Origin: Muribaculaceae bacterium
GTDB taxonomy: Bacteria; Bacteroidota; Bacteroidia; Bacteroidales; Muribaculaceae
NCBI GenBank assembly: GCA_029051445.1
Contig: JAIDKP010000462.1
Coordinates: 1-9,584 of the forward strand
Reading direction: 5' to 3'
Length of the DNA stretch: 9,584 bases
The stretch's first letter is position 1. Every line of letters starts with the position of its first letter. The translations under genes and the position numbers were made by a program. Below the pieces are notes generated by a model. The model was given only the letters and a program-made list of their open reading frames with translations, searched no databases and was not told the DNA's origin. This document shows, piece after piece, positions 1 through 5,848 of this stretch.

Positions 1-5
1 CGCCA

Positions 6-1184
6 TTAAAGTCTGACTCCGACACCAAGCATCAGATTCTGAGGATCTTTAAAGTTGCCGAGACGATACCCAACGTTCAGATAGACATTGCGCATGACAA
101 ATGTTTTCAGCGTCAGCGACTGGTAAAAACGCTTGTCTCCCTTAGGATTCAGCACATTCACTCCAAGCCCGGCATTTATAGCAAAAATAGGCATTATCAG
201 TTCGGCATGAGCTGAAACGCCGATACCGAGCTGTTTGATAAATGGCGGACGGTGGAATTTAATATTTTTATCATAGCTGCCTTCAATCCAGTAGGGTGAA
301 AGACCTGCACTTTCATCATACTGCATGTCAAGCGCCGCACCTGTCGCCACCCATCGGTTGAGGCGGCGCATAGGGGAGAACTGCAGTCCGGCGACACCGA
401 AATGCCCCGGTGTCAGCTGTGGCAATTGCTCGCCTACAGTAATCACTCTTTTGCGCCATGCGCCATATGCCATAATATCATAGAACCATTCAGGCTGTAT
501 CGTGACCTGATCAACGAGAGGATGTTTTTTGTTGCTTCGTGTGTCAATGATATATGTAACACCGGCAACGGCACCGATCGTATTTATTCCGGAATTTGGT
601 ATTGATGTGTTACCGTTGGAATAATGACTTCCTTCGATACCCAAAGTGACAAGCCAGTTGTCTGAAAGTCGATAGTTTAATCTTATACCGAGAGCCATAT
701 GAGCGGTAACAGCAGTGCTGACAGGAGCATTTGGATTGGCATTCGCATCATAATGCTTCCAGCCCATAGCAGCCCCGAATTTCCATTCATAGCCAAGCCA
801 CAGACGTTCACTGAAATGTTTTATCGGAGACCCCTGGTAGACATGAGCAAGAATTGGCGTATGTGTGAGATCCTGCTTGAAAAAAGAGGTCGCACCTATT
901 CCAATACCTTGATAGACTCCCTTGTATATCAGACCTTCATTTGTGTTTTCATCAAAGTTGAATCCGACACGCAATACCCCGGACAAATTTGACTGTATTT
1001 TAGCTTGCGACGGATTGTTTCCTCTGATAAAACTATTGGTTTGCGCCACAAATGCCGGAACTGCCTCCATGCCCACATGCCACACCACTGATCTGTTTTG
1101 CAGGAGAGTATCTGATTCAGCAGCCGAAAGCATCTGGAATAAAACAGCAGGCAGAAATACTGCAAGCAAACGCCTAATCTTCAT
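6..1184 (-). CDS. PagL-like outer-membrane acyloxyacyl hydrolase (lipid A 3-O-deacylase family)
   Basis: 392 aa. The N-terminus is a Sec signal peptide (basic MKIRR, hydrophobic 6-20, likely cleavage near AA22-E23). The rest alternates short beta strands with Gly/aromatic turns and ends in a strand (GVGVRL), as expected of an outer-membrane barrel. The diagnostic motif is HYSNGNT at 187-193, followed by PNSGIN at 196-201, matching the H-x-S-N active-site region of PagL, which removes the 3-O-linked acyl chain of lipid A. PagL of Pseudomonas is roughly 150-170 aa; this protein is over twice that, as I recall for Bacteroidetes members annotated as acyloxyacyl hydrolase. The catalytic motif occurs once, in the first half; the second half (about 220-392) is also strand-rich. 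The PagL Glu, 14 residues after the catalytic His, is Asn201 here. Its start lies inside the upstream lipoprotein gene (11-nt overlap), suggesting translational coupling. Family call is fairly secure; enzymatic activity is inferred. Confidence 0.8.
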   Translation of the reverse strand: MKIRRLLAVFLPAVLFQMLSAAESDTLLQNRSVVWHVGMEAVPAFVAQTNSFIRGNNPSQAKIQSNLSGVLRVGFNFDENTNEGLIYKGVYQGIGIGATSFFKQDLTHTPILAHVYQGSPIKHFSERLWLGYEWKFGAAMGWKHYDANANPNAPVSTAVTAHMALGIRLNYRLSDNWLVTLGIEGSHYSNGNTSIPNSGINTIGAVAGVTYIIDTRSNKKHPLVDQVTIQPEWFYDIMAYGAWRKRVITVGEQLPQLTPGHFGVAGLQFSPMRRLNRWVATGAALDMQYDESAGLSPYWIEGSYDKNIKFHRPPFIKQLGIGVSAHAELIMPIFAINAGLGVNVLNPKGDKRFYQSLTLKTFVMRNVYLNVGYRLGNFKDPQNLMLGVGVRL

Positions 1185-2100
1185 TGTATGTGGATATTGT
1201 GTAATCTATTGGTTCCATTACTTCACACGTGAATTCTGTAGAAAACCGTCGGCCTGAGACCGGATTCAGAAACTCGACTGTGCCACCTGATTTCGCTTTT
1301 GACATTATCACCGTTGTAACTATGCTCATTGTCGAATTTGCCAGCACATCGACAGTCTCCGTTACATCACTCTTGGCAGAACTGTATATCTCATTAGATG
1401 ACAACAATAAATACCTCTCGTCGCCCATACACCACCGGCCATTGGTATAAGTAGGAACGGCAATGTTGGCTTTTATGAAATGGGACCAGATATCTTTTGA
1501 TTCGACGGTACATGACGACTGAACTGTCATATAAGGCCTTACTCCGACTTGCGTTGTTTTTGACGAAGCATTGGAGACACGCATCGTTCTGGATGTAAGA
1601 TACCGGGTTTTATCCACATATATTTCCGGGGCATATGTGATACCGGTAATCTCAGTTGACTTTCCTGGCAAAATATCTATATGAACAAACTTTACAGTAT
1701 AATCATATTGAAGTCTTATTGTACGGCTGACCGTCTCGTTCCTGCAATTTTCAATATTATGAAACGTCACACGGTCACCCTTGACTGTCATATCAAAAAC
1801 GACCCAACGGTTTTCGTAATGAATGCGCGCAAGCTCCGATGCCGGACATTCCTCTTTGACCTGTTCTCCTTTATGATTAAAAAAGCTAAAGCCCATATCA
1901 TCGCTATAATGGTCGAAACTGATCGACTTCAATGATTTGGTCTGAATCCGAAATGATACCTCCCCGCCATCTCCTTCAACCGTTTCTGTTGTTTCGCCTG
2001 GCATTTCCGGGCCATCTATAAACACATCGTTGTTACACGATGTCACGAAGCACGCTACAAACAACAAGAGTGCCACATATTTTAGGTAATTGATCATCAT
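1174..2100 (-). CDS. Putative surface or periplasmic lipoprotein, BACON/Ig-like first domain
   Basis: About 308 aa from the chosen start. The frame is open to an ATG at 2151, but the two adjacent ATGs at 2100 and 2097 are preferred because they place a clean lipoprotein signal peptide at the N-terminus: MINYLK, a hydrophobic run, then lipobox VTSC with the lipidated Cys at residue 21 (counting from 2097). After the Cys come NNDVFIDG and an acidic, Thr-rich linker. Residues about 43-145 carry the strand pattern of a BACON/Ig-like module: GGEVSFRIQT at the start, then KGDRVTF and an NETVSRTIRL-type strand. The second half is also beta-rich and not recognised. No catalytic motif is visible. The 3' end overlaps the PagL-like gene by 11 nt, so the two proteins are probably made together in the envelope. 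A structural or chaperone role for the enzyme is only a guess. Confidence 0.75.
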   Translation of the reverse strand: MMINYLKYVALLLFVACFVTSCNNDVFIDGPEMPGETTETVEGDGGEVSFRIQTKSLKSISFDHYSDDMGFSFFNHKGEQVKEECPASELARIHYENRWVVFDMTVKGDRVTFHNIENCRNETVSRTIRLQYDYTVKFVHIDILPGKSTEITGITYAPEIYVDKTRYLTSRTMRVSNASSKTTQVGVRPYMTVQSSCTVESKDIWSHFIKANIAVPTYTNGRWCMGDERYLLLSSNEIYSSAKSDVTETVDVLANSTMSIVTTVIMSKAKSGGTVEFLNPVSGRRFSTEFTCEVMEPIDYTISTYNED

Positions 2101-2192
2101 TGCATGAAATGATAAGAAATGTCTTCTACAAAGAAAACATATATTTACCATATTGGCGCTTAAATGATGTTAATTCATATATGTTTCATGCA
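2101..2192 (-). promoter_or_regulatory. 9-bp inverted repeat in the lipoprotein leader
   Basis: TGCATGAAA at 2101-2109 and TTTCATGCA at 2184-2192 are exact inverted copies, 74 nt apart. The inner arm directly abuts the preferred lipoprotein start codon at 2100. If both arms are in the mRNA leader, pairing would place a stem right at the ribosome-binding region. No good TAnnTTTG promoter box was found in this stretch, so the transcript start is unknown. This is a possible leader structure, not a recognised riboswitch class. Confidence 0.3.
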
Positions 2193-2238
2193 CTGTAGAG
2201 CAATTAAATAATTATTTGCCACACCAATCATGCAAATT

Positions 2239-2290
2239 AAAAAAACAGCTGATCCCCTGTGTACGCCTTTATTGACTGCCACAGAGGATC
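2239..2290 (-). terminator. Rho-independent terminator of the sigma/anti-sigma operon
   Basis: GATCCCCTGTG (2251-2261) and CACAGAGGATC (2280-2290) pair over 11 positions with one mismatch, with an 18-nt loop. On the minus strand the hairpin is followed within a few bases by seven Ts (plus-strand A-run 2239-2245). It starts 25 nt past the stop of the anti-sigma gene and should separate that operon from the lipoprotein/PagL unit. The loop is longer than usual. Confidence 0.6.
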
Positions 2291-2315
2291 ACTCGCCACT
2301 AACTTACAAAATTAT

Positions 2316-3023
2316 TCATTCAAACATCCTTTCAGGAATTTCCACATCATATTCTATATGTTCCGTCTTGAGAAGCATCTCGTCCTTCACTTTTACAAAT
2401 GCTTCAAGAAGCTTCTTGCTGCCTTTTGAGAAACGCCCATACATTGTCACCTCTCCCTTGCAGTGCTGAATTTCAATATAATCCCCCTCGTCAGTAGTCT
2501 TGCAGTTCTTTAAGAAATCAGAGGCTGAATCCATTTTAAATAGTTCAAGTAGATTCAATGGCCCCGAATTGGCTTTCTTTTCAAGTTTTCCGCTTTTATA
2601 ACGGGTATAATTCTTACCGTCATAGACTTCTCTGATATTGTCCGGAGTCTTGTAATCCAGACAGGACTTCTCCACTCCATTATCATTCATAAGGTACAAT
2701 GTCCCGCTGATCGCATTGCCGCCTGGCACCGGAATGAATCCCTTATCATCCTGAATAACACCATACAATACAAAATCGATCTTGTAGGTATTTGCTGCAC
2801 TTAACTTTTCAATCGATTGTCTGGCGATTGTTTCCGCACTTGCAGAAGCCTTCGTATATAGTCCGGCTGTCACAATCAGCGCAAGCCCTGCGGCAACGCT
2901 GTAAATCTTCCACCATACGCCACGGAAATGTTTTTTGCGTTCGTCTCCAAATCTGAAGCCACTTCTTCTGCGAAACTTAGGGGTTATCAGATCCACCGTT
3001 CTGTCAAATTCTTCCTGCTCCAT
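2316..3023 (-). CDS. Probable anti-sigma factor, single-pass membrane protein with LolA/RseB-like periplasmic domain
   Basis: 235 aa. Residues 1-39 form a basic cytoplasmic tail beginning EQEEFDRTVDLI and containing RRR and RKK clusters, presumably the sigma-binding part. Residues about 40-57 form one transmembrane helix (YSVAAGLALIVTAGLY). Residues about 62-235 should be periplasmic: a helix (ETIARQSIEKLSAANTY) followed by alternating strands. The stretch DNIREVYDGKNYTRYKSG (129-146) recalls the RseB/LolA fold, where a DG turn joins strands of an open lipid-binding barrel. Three Cys (121, 174, 188) lie in the periplasmic part. I see no FecR domain, the usual anti-sigma partner in Bacteroidetes. 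It starts 6 nt after the ECF sigma stop, the classic sigma/anti-sigma arrangement. Anti-sigma function rests on gene order and topology; the fold assignment is by eye. Confidence 0.65.
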   Translation of the reverse strand: MEQEEFDRTVDLITPKFRRRSGFRFGDERKKHFRGVWWKIYSVAAGLALIVTAGLYTKASASAETIARQSIEKLSAANTYKIDFVLYGVIQDDKGFIPVPGGNAISGTLYLMNDNGVEKSCLDYKTPDNIREVYDGKNYTRYKSGKLEKKANSGPLNLLELFKMDSASDFLKNCKTTDEGDYIEIQHCKGEVTMYGRFSKGSKKLLEAFVKVKDEMLLKTEHIEYDVEIPERMFE

Positions 3024-3029
3024 AAATCG

Positions 3030-3512
3030 TTAGTTTTTAAAATAATCCTGTTTCTTGAGTTCTTCCCTTATATGTGCAATACCATATCGATAACGCGACT
3101 TGACGGTTGCGACCGGCACTTCAACAATTTCTGATATTTCGTTAAACGTCAGCTCACTGTGAATATGCAGCCTTATTACTTCCGACTGTTCTTCTGGCAA
3201 TCGCGACAACAGATAGTTGATAAGCCTGAATTCCTCTTCAAAGTTTTCTGCTTCCACTGTCACATCAATCCCATCGATAGGCAGATGATACTTGATATTT
3301 CTCAGTTTTGTAGTGCAGATATTCGACAACGCTCTGTACATATATGGTCGCGGATCATCGTGATTTATCTTACGCACCTTGGCCGTCATAGCGATATAGA
3401 GATCCTGCAATGCATCTTCAGCGTCCGATGTATCCGGCAACCGATAGCTCGCATATTGAAATAGCCTGTCTTTTTCCTGTTGCAGATATTCAAGTAATGT
3501 TTTCTGGTTCAT
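3030..3512 (-). CDS. ECF-type RNA polymerase sigma factor
   Basis: 160 aa from the ATG at 3512. The frame stays open to an ATG at 3560, but those extra 16 residues (MNLFGSYCVFMINN...) do not look like a sigma N-terminus, whereas MNQKTLLEYLQQEKD does. Region 2 covers about 10-75, with the core-binding helix TSDAEDALQDLYIAM (28-42) and PYMYRALSNICTTKLRN (56-72). Region 4 covers about 105-152: LPEEQSEVIRLH, then the helix-turn-helix LTFNEISEIVEVPVATVKSR (121-140) for the -35 element. Length and two-domain layout are typical of ECF sigma factors, which are normally held inactive by a co-encoded membrane anti-sigma factor; that role fits the next gene, 6 nt downstream. Target promoters cannot be seen directly, and I found no obvious autoregulated promoter upstream. 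Confidence 0.92.
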   Translation of the reverse strand: MNQKTLLEYLQQEKDRLFQYASYRLPDTSDAEDALQDLYIAMTAKVRKINHDDPRPYMYRALSNICTTKLRNIKYHLPIDGIDVTVEAENFEEEFRLINYLLSRLPEEQSEVIRLHIHSELTFNEISEIVEVPVATVKSRYRYGIAHIREELKKQDYFKN

Positions 3513-3677
3513 TGTTCTGTTGTTTATCATAAAGACGCAATAACTCCCAAAAAGATTCACTCATCCGTCCTTTTTTTGCAGTTGCAGTAATTTACACTTA
3601 CAACTATCATAATAACTGCATTTTAACCTATTGCGCATATTATTCTAACACGCACGAAAATAAGACCTAAATCCTTT

Positions 3678-4304
3678 TCACTTGCTACTGATATGCTTGA
3701 TTTCCGATTGCAGTACATCGAGAAAACGGGCTGCATGTGCTCCATCCATCTGAGTGTGATGAAACTGAAATGACACTGTGAGCCGTATCCTGAAAAATCG
3801 CTTGCGATAGCGCCCCCATATCATGAACGGATTGTTATATATACCGCTGTACATACCCACCGCTCCGTCGATCTCACTTTCTACAAGAGCCGAAGTGCCT
3901 ATCACCATACGATCGGTAATATTGTGGCTTATCGACGACTCTGCCACCTCATGTGTAAGACGTAGATAATCCTCATTAAACCTTGAAAGATCATTGTCAA
4001 AAGGAATATCACACGAACTAACCTCTCCACGTCGGTCTGCTACAATTGTATTGACTGCAATAGCATCATATCTTATCAATCTGCCGTTGACCGGAAGCAT
4101 ATAAAATTCTTTGACCTTTGCAGCTGCACGCCCGATGCACCAGCACATGAGCATATTGAATTTCAGACCACATCTTCGGCTAATTCTGTACAGCGAAGTC
4201 ACATCGAGAGTTCTGAACAACGTGACCATAGGCATTGGAGCTTTCATCCACATCTCAAAAGCATTAGCGCGTGAAGTGTGGGCCGGATTGATTTCTTGCA
4301 TCAT
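3678..4304 (-). CDS. CatA-like O-acetyltransferase (chloramphenicol acetyltransferase fold)
   Basis: 208 aa, close to the roughly 210-220 aa of type A chloramphenicol acetyltransferases. The active-site signature HHxxxDG is present as HHTQMDGAH (182-190); His183 would be the general base and Asp187 the structural acid. The N-terminal half keeps the family layout: aromatic residues near FEMW (17-20), the DVTSLY strand/turn (34-39), and NGRLIRYDAI (73-82). The enzyme would move an acetyl group from acetyl-CoA to a hydroxyl in the cytoplasm. The HTQM filling of the motif and a FYMLPVNG segment (67-74), where true CATs have an FRxR-like sequence, argue for a different acceptor, so I do not call it a resistance gene. 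Two ATGs (4304, 4301) are possible starts. It follows the AraC regulator after 57 nt on the same strand and may be co-transcribed with it. Confidence 0.82.
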   Translation of the reverse strand: MMQEINPAHTSRANAFEMWMKAPMPMVTLFRTLDVTSLYRISRRCGLKFNMLMCWCIGRAAAKVKEFYMLPVNGRLIRYDAIAVNTIVADRRGEVSSCDIPFDNDLSRFNEDYLRLTHEVAESSISHNITDRMVIGTSALVESEIDGAVGMYSGIYNNPFMIWGRYRKRFFRIRLTVSFQFHHTQMDGAHAARFLDVLQSEIKHISSK

Positions 4305-4361
4305 TTTTTAGAGCAAAACTACCGCAAGCAACCTGCTCTCAATAGAATAAACGGGACATTC

Positions 4362-5168
4362 TCATATTGGCCGGCAAAAAAGATCTGAATAGACTTCTTG
4401 CATGGCTAAAAGTTCAGTCGGTGTGACACCGCTAAACCGCTTGAAATCACGATTGAAATGCGCCTGATCGGCATAGCCGGCCAAGTATGCTATATCGGTA
4501 AAACTACGGTTGCCGCATTGCATCTGCCACAAAGACTTCTGAAACCGCATTATCCCGGCATATTCTTTGGGGTTCATCCCGATATTGTTTCGAAACACAC
4601 GCTCAAACTGTTTGCGACCAAGACAACAGGCATCAGAAAGACTGCTTACTGTAATAGCCTTGTTCTCAACCATAAGCGCAATCGACCGACCCATTCTGCT
4701 AAGGTTTATATCATTGATATCGGCCAACTTACGCATAAAACAGCGTTCAATGATATCTATACACACTTCTACGTTTTCACTCTCTATAACCTTTGCATAC
4801 AATTGATTAAGTACTCGATTCTCCAAGTCGAATCCTGAGATCTCACGATTGTAGAAGACCGATGGGGGAGTAGTAATAAAGTGTCTGATAGTATGCGGAT
4901 AAAACACTGCTACAATCATTTCTGTTGCTTCTTCAAATTGCACATGCGACGGAAAATTTACCTGTCCACTTATTGTAAATACCGACTGATAATAGTCCAA
5001 TTCAGGTATATATATAGGATTTCCACGGTGAAAGATGATCTGCGGACAACCGAGCGGAAAAGTAAGAGTGCTGAACCTCTGCCCACAAGTAAGTACATAA
5101 TAATACCTGACATACGGCTGCAACGCCGCACACGGTTTATAAAATTTTATGTGACATTTATTTTCCAC
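4362..5168 (-). CDS. AraC-family transcriptional regulator (DUF6597-type N-terminal domain)
   Basis: 268 aa. Residues about 6-110 resemble the DUF6597 sensor domain found at the start of many Bacteroidetes AraC regulators (FYKPCAALQPYVRYYYVL at 9-26, FPLGCPQIIFHRG at 37-49). Residues about 165-258 are the AraC DNA-binding domain with two helix-turn-helices. The first includes ITVSSLSDACCLGRKQFERV (172-191). The second is the textbook consensus FTDIAYLAGYADQAHFNRDF (223-242) followed by KRFSGVTPTELL. It should bind DNA as an effector-responsive activator; the ligand is unknown. The CAT-like acetyltransferase gene follows 57 nt downstream on the same strand and is the natural candidate target or partner. 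A perfect TAnnTTTG -7 box lies 27 nt upstream of the start codon. Confidence 0.9.
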   Translation of the reverse strand: MENKCHIKFYKPCAALQPYVRYYYVLTCGQRFSTLTFPLGCPQIIFHRGNPIYIPELDYYQSVFTISGQVNFPSHVQFEEATEMIVAVFYPHTIRHFITTPPSVFYNREISGFDLENRVLNQLYAKVIESENVEVCIDIIERCFMRKLADINDINLSRMGRSIALMVENKAITVSSLSDACCLGRKQFERVFRNNIGMNPKEYAGIMRFQKSLWQMQCGNRSFTDIAYLAGYADQAHFNRDFKRFSGVTPTELLAMQEVYSDLFCRPI

Positions 5169-5194
5169 ACCCTGCGTTATTTTAAATCATTCGT

Positions 5195-5202
5195 CAAAAT
5201 TA
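5195..5202 (-). promoter_or_regulatory. Candidate -7 promoter box for the AraC regulator
   Basis: On the minus strand this reads TAATTTTG, a full match to the Bacteroidetes -7 consensus TAnnTTTG, ending 27 nt before the regulator's ATG. No TTTG -33 element sits at the usual spacing; the nearest is about 32 nt upstream. It is therefore only a half-promoter match. Confidence 0.4.
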
Positions 5203-5624
5203 GTGTAAACTGTCGTATTTTAATAACTTTACATCAAATATGTATGTGCGATATCACTAATGCATCCATAATTGCGGTTTTCATAGTATTAAGCGGCATG
5301 TACTCTACGGGATCACAAAACATAAAGAAACAACATTTCCGGACTTATTATTTAGCGAACAACTAAAACATATAAAAAAGAAGAAAGCCTTTTTACTTTG
5401 TAATGCTGCTTGTAGCAATCTTTACTGTAATAGGAAATAACATCTGAACATCGTGCAATGACGATAACGAAAAAGGCTGAAATGGCTACCGACTACAAGC
5501 AATACACACTTACAGTGGCTTCGACAAGACATTACATCAAATGATAATAATATACTTGGGATGTATTGAAGCCTTCCATATCATTCTTAGGCAAACTGGA
5601 ACCTTCTCTCCTGATATACTATTT

Positions 5625-5644
5625 AACATAATAAATATTATGTT
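5625..5644. repeat. AT-rich 20-bp dyad, possible operator
   Basis: AACATAATA (5625-5633) and TATTATGTT (5636-5644) are exact inverted copies around a 2-nt AA spacer. This compact symmetry looks more like a protein-binding operator than an RNA hairpin. It overlaps TATGTTTG at 5639-5646, a plus-strand match to the Bacteroidetes -7 consensus, though no TTTG -33 element is present at the right distance. Its AT content raises the odds of a chance match. Confidence 0.35.
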
Positions 5645-5776
5645 TGAAAACACAAAAAAGACAGGAAGGGGACTAATTGACCTTCTCTTCCCCTCAAAAT
5701 ATCCATAAACTCGGTCAGCCTGCCGAAATAAAGAAAAATAGAACGAGTTAATCGTAAAAACGCCAAGGCATGCTCA

Positions 5777-5821
5777 TTAAATAAAGAAAGGTCACTGTAC
5801 AAGAAAATATGCACAGTGACC
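5777..5821 (-). terminator. Rho-independent terminator of pgk
   Basis: GGTCACTGT (5790-5798) and ACAGTGACC (5813-5821) form a perfect 9-bp stem with a 14-nt loop. On the minus strand it is followed by the T-rich run TTTCTTTATTTAA. The hairpin begins 27 nt past the pgk stop codon, exactly where a terminator is expected. On the plus strand it is followed by AAAATCG, so it should not stop transcription in that direction. Confidence 0.8.
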
Positions 5822-5848
5822 AAAATCGAAATATAGAACGAGTCTATT

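Larger units (their letters stand above)
5169..5848. other. 680-nt intergenic region without a convincing gene
   Basis: AT-rich stretch between the AraC gene and pgk. Beyond the AraC -7 box and the pgk terminator it holds four things I can see. The first is a plus-strand frame at 5244-5366 (40 codons, hydrophobic start). The second is short plus-strand frames at 5458-5544 and 5640-5708. The third is inverted repeats at 5386-5394/5470-5478 and 5625-5644. The fourth is an 11-bp direct repeat ATAGAACGAGT at 5738-5748 and 5833-5843. None matches a known family or RNA class by eye. It may hold a small RNA, small peptides or the remains of a decayed gene. Confidence 0.5.

Noticed and set aside
3577..3620. 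7-bp inverted repeat TGCAGTT/AACTGCA between the acetyltransferase and sigma genes, considered as terminator or operator
   Set aside because: On the minus strand it is followed by As rather than Ts, and a 7-bp pair at this spacing is too likely by chance.
3678..4304. Chloramphenicol resistance gene
   Set aside because: The fold and HHxxxDG motif match, but the motif filling and the missing FRxR-like segment differ from proven resistance enzymes, and there is no mobile-element context.
4881..5366. 161-codon plus-strand frame across the start of the AraC gene
   Set aside because: Most of it is antisense to the well-supported AraC regulator and has no recognisable domain. Only its last 40 codons fall in intergenic sequence, and those are reported separately as a weak candidate.
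5638..5823. 61-codon minus-strand frame downstream of pgk
   Set aside because: Its start lies inside the pgk terminator hairpin, it has no recognisable domain, and its composition is AT-driven; it is most likely chance.
5738..5843. 11-bp direct repeat ATAGAACGAGT (5738-5748, 5833-5843) as attachment-site or transposon target duplication
   Set aside because: The 84 bp between the copies contain only the pgk terminator and no mobile gene; it is better seen as a small local duplication or chance.
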